Source of the DNA: Ralstonia insidiosa
GTDB lineage: Bacteria; Pseudomonadota; Gammaproteobacteria; Burkholderiales; Burkholderiaceae
Assembly: GCF_008801405.1 (NCBI RefSeq)
Contig: NZ_VZPV01000001.1
Coordinates: 2,976,001 to 3,040,000 of the forward strand
Direction of reading: 5' to 3'
Length of the DNA: 64,000 bases
This document shows positions 46,026 through 53,864 of the stretch, piece by piece. Under the pieces are notes generated by a model. That model worked only from the letters and a program-made list of their open reading frames with translations. It ran no database searches and was not told the DNA's origin. Each line of letters starts with the position of its first letter. The stretch's first letter is position 1. A program made the translations under genes and the position numbers.

Positions 46026-47008
46026 CCCTGAGCTTGCCGACAGGCGGTGTGACCAACCTCGGCTGGTCGCTCGTGGCACTGGCCGCGCTGGCCGGTGTGC
46101 TGCTCGACCGGCTGCTGGGCGAAGTGCCGCGCTGGCATCCGCTGGTGGGCTTCGGGCGCATTGCCAACAGCATCGAGCACACCATGAACCGCAAGCCGGC
46201 AGCGCTGGTTTGGTCGCGCATCATCGGCCTGCTCGCCTGGGCGATTGCCGTACTGCCGATCGCGCTGGTGGCAGCGTGGCTCGTCGCAACGGCGTATGCG
46301 GCGTCAGCGTGGGCGGTGGTGGCACTTGATGCGGTGGCGCTCTACGTTGCGATCGGCGCGCGCAGCCTGCATGACCACATCGCGCCGATAGCGTCTGCCC
46401 TGCGCGCAGCCGACCTGCCCCGCGCACGCGCACTGGCCTCGCGCATCGTCTCGCGGGATCTGTCCGCAGCGGCCGACGAACCGATCGCCCGCGCTGCTGT
46501 GGAATCGGCGCTGGAGAATGGCAGCGACGCCGTATTCGCCCCCTTGTTCTGGCTGGTTGTGGCCGGTGCGCCAGGCGTGGTGCTCTACCGGCTGGTCAAC
46601 ACGCTCGATGCCATGTGGGGCTACCGCAATGCGCGCTTCACGGGCTTTGGCTGGGCAGCGGCGCGCATCGACGACGTGCTCAACTGGATTCCAGCCCGGC
46701 TGACGGCGATGAGCTATGCGCTGCTTGGCCACACCGCCGATGCGCTGCGCTGCTGGCGCAAACAGGCACCGCAGTGGTCGAGCCCCAACGCGGGCCCGGT
46801 GATGGCAGCCGGCGCTGGCAGCCTGCGCGTGCAGCTTGGCGGCACGGCACGCTACGAAGGCGTGGACGAAGCCCGCCCACTGCTCGGCGCCGGCAAGCCC
46901 GCGAGCGCCACCGACATCCACCGCGCACTCGCACTCGTCTCGCGCACGTTGTGGCTATGGCTTGGCCTGCTGGGCACCACTGCGCTCATCGCCCGGAGCC
47001 TGGCATGA
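46022..47008 (+). CDS. cbiB: Adenosylcobinamide-phosphate synthase CbiB
   Basis: A 328-residue inner-membrane protein that joins cobyric acid with aminopropanol phosphate, the product of the next gene. It has several membrane segments, LDRLLGEVPRWHPLVGFGRI (about residues 27-46), PLFWLVVAGAPGVVLYRLVN and NTLDAMWGYRNARFTGFG, all characteristic of CbiB/CobD. It starts with GTG inside the end of cobU and its stop overlaps the cobD ATG (ATGA), so three genes are tightly coupled. Note that Pseudomonas nomenclature calls this gene cobD. Confidence 0.95.
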   Translation: MTLSLPTGGVTNLGWSLVALAALAGVLLDRLLGEVPRWHPLVGFGRIANSIEHTMNRKPAALVWSRIIGLLAWAIAVLPIALVAAWLVATAYAASAWAVVALDAVALYVAIGARSLHDHIAPIASALRAADLPRARALASRIVSRDLSAAADEPIARAAVESALENGSDAVFAPLFWLVVAGAPGVVLYRLVNTLDAMWGYRNARFTGFGWAAARIDDVLNWIPARLTAMSYALLGHTADALRCWRKQAPQWSSPNAGPVMAAGAGSLRVQLGGTARYEGVDEARPLLGAGKPASATDIHRALALVSRTLWLWLGLLGTTALIARSLA

Positions 47009-48045
47009 CTGCCATCGTCCACGGTGGCAACCTCGCCGCCGCACGCGCACGATATGGCGAACCGGCGGGAGGCTGGCTCGATCTCTCCACGGGCATCAAC
47101 CCGCACGGCTACCCGATCCCGCCCATTCCACCCGATGCCTGGCTGCGCCTGCCGGAAGACGATGGGCTCGAGGCGTTGGCCGCCGCGCACTACGGCGTGA
47201 CCGACGCCAACGCGGTGCTGGCAGTCGCAGGCTCACAGGCCGCCATCCGCACACTGCCCGCCCTGCTGCCCCGCGGCCGGGTCGGCGTGGCGCAGGTCGG
47301 CTACAGCGAATACGCACCGGCCTTTGCACGCGCTGGACATGACGTCGCCGTACTATCTGAAGCGGCATTCCTGGGCGATCTGCCCGACGACGTTCGACAC
47401 CTCGTCGTCGTCAACCCGAACAATCCGACCGCGCGTGTTCTATCGGCCGACACCCTGCGTGATTGGCATACCCGCCTGCACGCGCGCGGCGGCACGTTGA
47501 TCGTCGATGAGGCGTTTATCGAAGCGCTGGATGATGGCCCGACGCTCGCGCCGTTGGCAGGCGCGCCGGGGCTGGTGATCCTGCGTTCCATCGGCAAGTT
47601 CTACGGGTTGGCCGGGGCGCGCATCGGCTTTGTGCTGGGCGCGCCGGATCTGCTGGCTGCGCTGCGCGATGCGTTGGGACACTGGACCGTCAACGGCCCC
47701 GCTCGTGCCGTCGTGCGCGCCGCGCTGACGGATAGCGCCTGGCAAACCACCAACCGCACCCGTCTGCAATGCGAGGGCACGCGCCTGCACACGTTGCTCA
47801 ATTGCCACGGACTGCCCAACACCGCCACGCCACTCTTTGCCTGGGCGCCGACATTACGTGCGCCGTCGCTTCACGCACAACTGGCGCGGCTCGGCATCTG
47901 GACGCGCCTGTTTGATGTGCCGGGCCGGGGTGACGGCATGCACCCCACACATGACGTGCTCGGCATACGCTTTGGCCTGCCTCCGGATGAGACCGGATGG
48001 CAACGTCTTGGCGATGCGCTAGCATCGCTGTCGCTCTCCGTTTGA
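47005..48045 (+). CDS. cobD: Threonine-phosphate decarboxylase (aminopropanol arm)
   Basis: A 346-residue fold-type I PLP enzyme that decarboxylates L-threonine-O-3-phosphate to (R)-1-aminopropan-2-ol phosphate, the linker of the cobalamin lower loop. Motifs are GWLDLSTGINPHGYPIPP near the N terminus, VVNPNNPTARVLS, LIVDEAFIEAL and the PLP-lysine region LRSIGKFYGLAGARIGFVLG (about residues 193-212). It overlaps cbiB by four bases, and its product is CbiB's substrate. In Pseudomonas this gene is called cobC. Confidence 0.94.
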   Translation: MTAIVHGGNLAAARARYGEPAGGWLDLSTGINPHGYPIPPIPPDAWLRLPEDDGLEALAAAHYGVTDANAVLAVAGSQAAIRTLPALLPRGRVGVAQVGYSEYAPAFARAGHDVAVLSEAAFLGDLPDDVRHLVVVNPNNPTARVLSADTLRDWHTRLHARGGTLIVDEAFIEALDDGPTLAPLAGAPGLVILRSIGKFYGLAGARIGFVLGAPDLLAALRDALGHWTVNGPARAVVRAALTDSAWQTTNRTRLQCEGTRLHTLLNCHGLPNTATPLFAWAPTLRAPSLHAQLARLGIWTRLFDVPGRGDGMHPTHDVLGIRFGLPPDETGWQRLGDALASLSLSV

Positions 48046-48054
48046 CCCACCCCG

Positions 48055-48999
48055 ATGCCCGCTCGCTTCCCCTACTTTGTCCGTCGTTTGTGTGTGCTTG
48101 GCCTTGCTGCACTGGCCGTTGCTGCTGCACCCGCGCTTGCCGCCATTTCCGTTACCGATGACACCGGCGCCACGGTCACCTTGCAACACCCCGCACAGCG
48201 CATCGTCAGCCTGGCACCGCATGCGACTGAGCTGCTGTTTGCTGCGGGCGGCGGCGCGCGCATCGTCGGCACGGTGGCCTACAGCGACTATCCGCCAGCC
48301 GCACGCGACATTCCGCACGTGGGCGACAACCGTGCGCTCGACCTGGAGCGCATCGCTGCGCTCAAACCCGATCTGGTGGTGGTCTGGCGCCACGGCAATG
48401 CGCAAAAGCAGATCGACCGCCTGCGTGCACTGGGCATTCCGCTGTTCTTCTCCGAACCACACCACATGGGTGACATTCCGCGCTCCATCGAAGCACTCGG
48501 CACGCTGCTCGACACGCGCGCCAGCGCTCACGATGCCGCACAGCAGTTCCGCCAGCAGGTCGATACGCTGCGCAACCGCTATGCAAGCAAGCCACCGGTG
48601 CAGGTGTTCTATCAGGTATGGGAGCAGCCGTTGATGACGCTCAACGGCCAGCACATCTTCACCGACATGCTGGCACTGTGCGGTGGCCGCAATATCTTTG
48701 CGGGCGAGCCGCTTCTGGTGCCGACGGTATCGCCTGAGGCCGTCATCGCGGCCAACCCCGAAGTCTTGCTGACCGCAAGCATGGGCGCCACGCAAGGCAG
48801 CCGCCCCATCGACACGCTCGACGGCTGGAAACGCTGGCCGCAATTGTTGGCCGTGCAGCGCGGCAACCTCTTCAGCATCAATGGCGATCTGATCAACCGC
48901 TTCGGCCCGCGTCTGGTGGAAGCCGCGGCGCAGTTGTGCGATGACCTGGAGCAGGCGCGGATGAAGCGCCGCAACACACAGGCAGCCAGCGGACGCTGA
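48055..48999 (+). CDS. btuF: Cobalamin-binding periplasmic protein BtuF
   Basis: A 314-residue substrate-binding protein. It has a signal peptide (RRLCVLGLAALAVAAAPALA, residues 10-29), then a class III binding fold with RIVSLAPHATELLFAAGGGA and AYSDYPPAARDIPHVGD. The acidic and aromatic positions typical of BtuF follow (PVQVFYQVWEQPLMTLNGQH). It hands corrinoids from BtuB to the BtuCD permease. It sits 9 bp after cobD, in the plus-strand run, although its partners btuB, btuC and btuD are on the other strand downstream, so uptake proteins come from two promoters. Confidence 0.92.
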   Translation: MPARFPYFVRRLCVLGLAALAVAAAPALAAISVTDDTGATVTLQHPAQRIVSLAPHATELLFAAGGGARIVGTVAYSDYPPAARDIPHVGDNRALDLERIAALKPDLVVVWRHGNAQKQIDRLRALGIPLFFSEPHHMGDIPRSIEALGTLLDTRASAHDAAQQFRQQVDTLRNRYASKPPVQVFYQVWEQPLMTLNGQHIFTDMLALCGGRNIFAGEPLLVPTVSPEAVIAANPEVLLTASMGATQGSRPIDTLDGWKRWPQLLAVQRGNLFSINGDLINRFGPRLVEAAAQLCDDLEQARMKRRNTQAASGR

Positions 49000-49002
49000 C
49001 CG

Positions 49003-49590
49003 TCAGCGGTTCCAGAACAGCAGGATGGGCAACGCGTCGGGTTGCCCAGGGTGCACGCGAAAACCGCACGCACCACCCCATTGCAGCGGCCACTGCAGCG
49101 TTTCGGCCAGCGGACGCTGCAGCCAGTGCGCCGCCAGCGCGCGCATGCAACCCGCGTGCGTCACGGCCCATAGACACGGGACGGGAGATGCAGCCATCGC
49201 GTCGGCCCACGTGGTTACGCGCGCCAGCAAGTCGGCGGCAGACTCTCCCCCGTGCGGGTTGCCGTGCACCAGATCGCGCGCCCAGCGATCGACTTGCATG
49301 CGCGGGATGTCATCCCACTGGCGGCCCTCCCAGGCGCCAAAGTCGAGTTCCATCAGTTGCGCGTCAATCTCCAGCGCGGGCAGCTCAGCCACCTGCCGGA
49401 TTGCCTGTGCGGTGAGCCGGCTGCGTTGCAGCGGGCTGGCCTGCAGACGCTGCGGTGGATGCGCACTGAGTTTCTCGGCAATGGCCGACGGATCAGGGTC
49501 CATCGGCGCATCGAGCGGCAGATCGGTGCGCCCGTAGCACAGGCCGGCCGTCATGGCGGGCCGCGCGTGGCGGATCAGGATGAAATCCAT
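49003..49590 (-). CDS. cobC: Alpha-ribazole phosphatase (histidine phosphatase family)
   Basis: A 195-residue phosphoglycerate-mutase-like enzyme that removes phosphate from alpha-ribazole phosphate or cobalamin 5'-phosphate at the end of assembly. It begins MDFILIRHARPAMTAGLCYG with the RHG-like RHA phosphohistidine motif. ASPLQRSRLTAQAIRQ, ELDFGAWEGRQWDDI and AVTHAGCMRALAA with the second catalytic His are present. The ATG at 49590 lies inside the end of cobS (16-bp overlap), so it is coupled. It is the last gene of the riboswitch-led run and converges on btuF. Confidence 0.93.
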   Translation of the reverse strand: MDFILIRHARPAMTAGLCYGRTDLPLDAPMDPDPSAIAEKLSAHPPQRLQASPLQRSRLTAQAIRQVAELPALEIDAQLMELDFGAWEGRQWDDIPRMQVDRWARDLVHGNPHGGESAADLLARVTTWADAMAASPVPCLWAVTHAGCMRALAAHWLQRPLAETLQWPLQWGGACGFRVHPGQPDALPILLFWNR

Positions 49591-50345
49591 GCCAGCAGCC
49601 CCCACAGGATCAGCAGTTCGAACACCTGTTGTGCCATCCCCAGGCAATCGCCCGTGATGCCACCGATGCGGCGCACGAAGTAGCGGCCCAGCAGCCAGCG
49701 CGCAACAGACACCCCCACGACCACGAGCGCCGCACACACCGGCCCGAACCAAAGCAGCGGTGCGATACCGAACATGCCTGCCCACAACGCATCGCTCCAG
49801 CGCATGCGCTGTGCAACGGGCTTGGCCTTGCCTTCAGCACGTACATAGTCATGCGTGAGCAGATAGCTGACCGCAGCGGCGCGGCTGGCGGCATGTGCGC
49901 CCACCATCGCCGCCAGAAAGGCCACCGGATGCACCGCCAATGCCGTCAGCAGTTGCCACTTCAACAACAGCGCCATGCACACCGCAATGGCCCCGAACGC
50001 GCCGATGCGCGAGTCGTGCATGATGCGCAGCCGGTCTTCCGGCGTGTAGCCGCCGCCAAAACCATCAGCGCAATCGGCTAGGCCATCTTCATGGAAGGCG
50101 CCGGTTAGCAATAGCGTGGCCACCATCGACACGGCGACCGCCACGCCGGGCGCCGGCACCGTGCGTGACACCAGCCAATACACCGCCGCTGCCACCGCGC
50201 CCACCAGCCAGCCGACCAGCGGAAAGTAGCGTGCCGCGCGATTCAACCCCGCTTGCGAGAATCCGATCGACGCCGGCACGGGGATGCGGGTGAAATACCC
50301 GACCGCCGTCCACAGCGCCTGCCAGTGCTCGCGCAATGCGTTCAT
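49575..50345 (-). CDS. cobS: Adenosylcobinamide-GDP ribazoletransferase (cobalamin synthase)
   Basis: A 256-residue integral membrane enzyme that joins adenosylcobinamide-GDP with alpha-ribazole (phosphate). It has at least six membrane segments and the family motif GAFHEDGLADCADGFGGGYT (about residues 82-101), whose acidic residues bind Mg2+, followed by RLRIMHDSRIGAFGA. It overlaps cobT by four bases at its start and cobC at its end. Confidence 0.95.
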   Translation of the reverse strand: MNALREHWQALWTAVGYFTRIPVPASIGFSQAGLNRAARYFPLVGWLVGAVAAAVYWLVSRTVPAPGVAVAVSMVATLLLTGAFHEDGLADCADGFGGGYTPEDRLRIMHDSRIGAFGAIAVCMALLLKWQLLTALAVHPVAFLAAMVGAHAASRAAAVSYLLTHDYVRAEGKAKPVAQRMRWSDALWAGMFGIAPLLWFGPVCAALVVVGVSVARWLLGRYFVRRIGGITGDCLGMAQQVFELLILWGLLAWISS

Positions 50346-51382
50346 GAGCCTGAACGCTCGCTCACACCCGCGCTGGCGAAGGTCGCCATCTCGCGCAGGA
50401 AGGCCACGGCGGACACGACCAGCGGATACGCCAGCACCGCCCCGCTGCCCTCACCCAGGCGCAACGACAGCGACAGCAGCGGCCGCGCATCCAGCACCTC
50501 CAGCAGCGCGCGATGACCGCGCTCATCCGACACGTGACCGAACACGCAGTAGTGCAGCACATCAGGTGCCACGCGCGCCGCCACCAGCACGGCTGCAGTG
50601 GCGATGAACCCGTCGACGAGAATGACCATACGCCGCTTGGCCGCCTCGATCACCGCCCCGACAATCGCCGCCACCTCGAAGCCGCCAAAGCAGGCCAGCA
50701 CGTCCAACGGATCCCGCACATCGGTGTGTTTGGCGAGCGCGGCTTCCAGCACGGCCCGCTTGCGGGCGAGGCCGTCGTCATCAAGCCCCGTACCGCGGCC
50801 CACGCATTGGGCCACCGGCAGGTCGCACAACCGCGCCATCAAGCACGCAGCAGACGCCGTGTTGGCAATGCCCATTTCGCCCAGCGCGATCACGTTGGTG
50901 CCGAGCGATGCATGGTGTGCCACGCGCTGCGCGCCGAGTGCCATTGCGCGATCACGCTCGTCGGCGGTCATGGCAGGCTGCTCCGCAAAGTTGCGCGTGC
51001 CGGGGCCGACGGGTGCGTCGACCAGACCCGGCGTGTCCGCCGTCCACAGCGGCGCGGCCACGCCGGCATTGACCACTTCCAGTGCAAACCCATGCTGACG
51101 GCTGAACACGTTGATGGCCGCACCGCCCGCGATGAAGTTCAGCACCATCTGCGCTGTCACCGCTTGCGGATAGGCGCTCACGCCCGCATGGGCGACACCG
51201 TGGTCCGCCGCGAACACCACCATCGCCGGGCGCGTGAGCACCGGTGCCTCGGTGTTCTGGATCAGGCCGATCTGCACGGCCAGCGGCTCCAGCCGACCCA
51301 GCGCACCCAGCGGCTTGGTCTTGCTATCAACAGCGGTCTGCAGGCGGGTGCGCAGCGCCGGATCAAAAGAAGGAATCTGCAT
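50342..51382 (-). CDS. cobT: Nicotinate-nucleotide:dimethylbenzimidazole phosphoribosyltransferase
   Basis: A 346-residue enzyme that activates the lower-ligand base to alpha-ribazole phosphate. Visible motifs are TKPLGALGRLEPLAVQIG near residue 23, VFAADHGVAHAGVSAYPQAV, LGEMGIANTASAACL and VDGFIATAAVLVAARVAPDV; a glutamate in GLDDDGL / LGEGSGAVLAYPLV closes the active site. The ATG at 51382 is used; an in-frame TTG at 51397 is possible. It lies 18 bp after cobO and overlaps cobS. Confidence 0.95.
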   Translation of the reverse strand: MQIPSFDPALRTRLQTAVDSKTKPLGALGRLEPLAVQIGLIQNTEAPVLTRPAMVVFAADHGVAHAGVSAYPQAVTAQMVLNFIAGGAAINVFSRQHGFALEVVNAGVAAPLWTADTPGLVDAPVGPGTRNFAEQPAMTADERDRAMALGAQRVAHHASLGTNVIALGEMGIANTASAACLMARLCDLPVAQCVGRGTGLDDDGLARKRAVLEAALAKHTDVRDPLDVLACFGGFEVAAIVGAVIEAAKRRMVILVDGFIATAAVLVAARVAPDVLHYCVFGHVSDERGHRALLEVLDARPLLSLSLRLGEGSGAVLAYPLVVSAVAFLREMATFASAGVSERSGS

Positions 51383-51400
51383 GGTTGAAGCCCACAAGGC

Positions 51401-52033
51401 CTACAGTTCGACACCCGGCTGCGCCTGGATGCCTTGGGAAAATGCGTGCTTGACGAGTGTCATGTCGGTCACGGTATCGGCGGCTTCGATCAACTCGGGC
51501 GGCGCCCCGCGTCCGGTAATGACGACGTGCTGCGCAGCCGGCCGCGCACGCAAGTCGGCCAGCACTGTCTGCACATCAAGATAGTGGTATTTGAGCGCGA
51601 TGTTCAGTTCATCCAACAGCACCAGGCCGATGGACGGGTCGCTCAACAGTTCACGCGCGCAGGCCCAGGCAGCTTCTGCCTTTTCAATGTCACGCGTGCG
51701 ATCCTGCGTCTCCCACGTGTAGCCTTCGCCCATCACGTAGAACTCGCATTGCTCGGGGAAACGGCGCAGGAAGCGCTCCTCGCCGGTCGGGATCGCACCC
51801 TTGATGAATTGCACGACGCCAACCTGCATGTCGTGCCCCATGGCGCGGATCACCATGCCAAAGCCGGAGCTGGATTTGCCCTTGCCGTTGCCGGTGTTGA
51901 CCAGCAACACACCGCGCACGTCGGTGGCTGCGGCAATCTTGGCGTCCACCACGGCCTTCTTGCGTTGCATGCGTGTGCGGTGGCGCTCGTTCAGGCCGCT
52001 GTCGTTGTCGTCAGAAGTCGTCATCAGGGTCAT
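51401..52033 (-). CDS. cobO: Cob(I)alamin adenosyltransferase, CobA/CobO type
   Basis: A 210-residue ATP:corrinoid adenosyltransferase that attaches the 5'-deoxyadenosyl ligand, needed both for synthesis and for imported corrinoids. It has an unusual P-loop, LLVNTGNGKGKSSSGFGMVI (about residues 43-62). VVQFIKGAIPTGEERFL, LLDELNIALKYHYLD and VVITGRGAPPELIEAAD are conserved. The first 20 residues are variable. The start overlaps the end of btuD by 23 bp. ATGs at 52033 and 52024 are both possible and neither has a clear Shine-Dalgarno. Confidence 0.95.
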   Translation of the reverse strand: MTLMTTSDDNDSGLNERHRTRMQRKKAVVDAKIAAATDVRGVLLVNTGNGKGKSSSGFGMVIRAMGHDMQVGVVQFIKGAIPTGEERFLRRFPEQCEFYVMGEGYTWETQDRTRDIEKAEAAWACARELLSDPSIGLVLLDELNIALKYHYLDVQTVLADLRARPAAQHVVITGRGAPPELIEAADTVTDMTLVKHAFSQGIQAQPGVEL

Positions 52034-52850
52034 CGGGAATCAAGGCCGTGCGGCGGCCATCCGCCACCTCGGCAATCGGGGTGCGCAGCACGCGGGCGCA
52101 GTGTTCGGGGGTAAGCACGTCGGCAGCAAGGCCTGCATTGGTGTGGCCTTCGCCATCCATCAGAAGTGCGTGCGTGGCGAAGCGACGCGCGAGGTTCAGA
52201 TCGTGCACCGTCAGTACAACCAGCCAACCGTGGTTGCGACAACCTTCGCGCAGCAGGCGAAGCACGGCGATCTGCTGGTGCAGGTCCAGATGCGCAACGG
52301 GTTCGTCGAGCATGAGGACACGCGCGTCTTGCGCAAACACGGCTGCCATGGCCACACGCTGGCGCTCGCCGCCGGAGAGCGTGCGCACATCGCGCTGTGC
52401 AAGCGGCTGCAACTGCAGCGCAGATACTGCCGCATCAACGGCGTGTGCATCGGCATCACTCTCCCACTCCCAACGCGCGAGGTGCGGATGGCGGCCGGTC
52501 ATGACCGCCTCATACACCGTCATCGGGAACGTGTCATGCAGCGCTTGCGGCAGGAACGCGCGGCGGCGCGCCATTGCAGCGGCGGGCCAGTCCGCGAGCG
52601 CTTGGCCGTCCAACATGACACTGCCGCCATCCGCATCGCGCAAACCGGCCAGCACCGAGAGCCACGTCGATTTGCCTGCGCCATTCGGGCCGACCACGCA
52701 CCAGAGCTGCCCGCCGGTGGCTGTCATCGACAGGCACTCGATCAGCACACGCCCATCAATGGCCACACGCAGATCGCGCAGCGCGAGTTCGGGCACAGCA
52801 TCGACCTCTACAAACGCAGCCGGAGCAGGGGCGCGGCGCAACCAGCTCAT
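52011..52850 (-). CDS. btuD: ABC transporter ATP-binding protein for cobalamin
   Basis: A 279-residue ATPase of the FecE/BtuD group. Walker A VVGPNGAGKSTWLSVLAGL (about residues 50-68), the Q-loop FLPQALHDTFPMTVYEAV, the signature RTLSGGERQRVAMAAVFAQ, Walker B RVLMLDEPVAHLDLHQQ and the switch His in LTVHDLNLARRFA are complete. The ATG at 52850 overlaps the btuC stop (ATGA). Its position after btuB and btuC under a cobalamin riboswitch assigns it to B12 uptake rather than siderophore uptake. Confidence 0.92.
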   Translation of the reverse strand: MSWLRRAPAPAAFVEVDAVPELALRDLRVAIDGRVLIECLSMTATGGQLWCVVGPNGAGKSTWLSVLAGLRDADGGSVMLDGQALADWPAAAMARRRAFLPQALHDTFPMTVYEAVMTGRHPHLARWEWESDADAHAVDAAVSALQLQPLAQRDVRTLSGGERQRVAMAAVFAQDARVLMLDEPVAHLDLHQQIAVLRLLREGCRNHGWLVVLTVHDLNLARRFATHALLMDGEGHTNAGLAADVLTPEHCARVLRTPIAEVADGRRTALIPDDPDDDF

Positions 52851-53854
52851 CGCGTGCTCCGCATCAACAGGTAGAGAAATGTCGGCACGCCCAGCAGCGT
52901 GGTGATCACGCCCACCGGCAGTTGCGTCGGTGCGATCAGCGTGCGGGCGATCAGGTCGGCCAGCATCAACATGCCCCCACCGGCCAGTACCGTAGCGGGA
53001 AGGTGGATGCGCACGTCGCGCGTCCACGCCAGGCGCACCATGTGCGGCACCAGCAAGCCAACAAACGCGACAGAGCCGGCAATCGTCACGGCCACCGCTG
53101 TGCACAACGAGGCCACCACGTAGATCAGTGTGCGCACGCGTGCGACCGGCACGCCCAGCGCGCGGGCGCGCGTCTCGCCGGTCAGTAATACGTTGAGGTC
53201 ACGCGCATGCGGTAGCACCACCACCACCGCCACCGCTAGAGCGGTCAGCGCGCCAAAATAACGATCGGCACCACCCAGGTCGCCAACCATCCAGAAGATC
53301 ATGCCGCGCAGCTTGTTCTCGGGCGCGACCGTCAGAATGAGGGTAATCAGCCCGACCCAGCCAGAGGCCATCACCACGCCGCCGAGCAGCAAGCGTGCAT
53401 TGGCCTCGCCAGGTTCACCACGCCACAGGTGCTGGCGCGCAAGCGCGGCCACCAATGCCATCGAGAGCAGTGCGCCCCCGCAGGCGCTTACCTGCACCCC
53501 CCACCACGGCATCGAGAACAACATGGCCGTCAACGCCGCCACCGCTCCGCCGCCGGACACTCCCAGCACATACGGATCGGCCAACGGATTACGCAGCAAC
53601 ATCTGCATCAACGCACCGGCAAAAGCCAACAGCCCGCCAGCAGCAAACGCAGCGCCCGCACGCGGTAGGCGTAATTCGGTGACGATGCCTGCAGCCAAGC
53701 TATCGCCACCGCCAATCAGAGCCCGCCAGACTTCGGCGGGCGACAGCTTCACGCTGCCGAGCATCAAGGACGCCATCAGCACCACCACGCACGCGAGCGC
53801 CAGCAGCGACCACAGTCGCCAGGCAAAACCGCGTACGGGCAGCGCAGGTGTCAT
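52847..53854 (-). CDS. btuC: ABC transporter permease for cobalamin
   Basis: A 335-residue permease of the FecCD/BtuC family with about ten membrane helices. It has RLPRAGAAFAAGGLLAFAGA, MLLRNPLADPYVLGVSGGGA (the conserved NPLADPxxLGxSxGA signature, about residues 87-106) and FVGLLVPHMVRLAWTRDVR near the C terminus, which contacts the ATPase. The ATG at 53854 has AAGGAAA upstream; longer starts overlap btuB. It lies 10 bp after btuB. Confidence 0.92.
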   Translation of the reverse strand: MTPALPVRGFAWRLWSLLALACVVVLMASLMLGSVKLSPAEVWRALIGGGDSLAAGIVTELRLPRAGAAFAAGGLLAFAGALMQMLLRNPLADPYVLGVSGGGAVAALTAMLFSMPWWGVQVSACGGALLSMALVAALARQHLWRGEPGEANARLLLGGVVMASGWVGLITLILTVAPENKLRGMIFWMVGDLGGADRYFGALTALAVAVVVVLPHARDLNVLLTGETRARALGVPVARVRTLIYVVASLCTAVAVTIAGSVAFVGLLVPHMVRLAWTRDVRIHLPATVLAGGGMLMLADLIARTLIAPTQLPVGVITTLLGVPTFLYLLMRSTR

Positions 53855-53864
53855 CCGCGTTTCC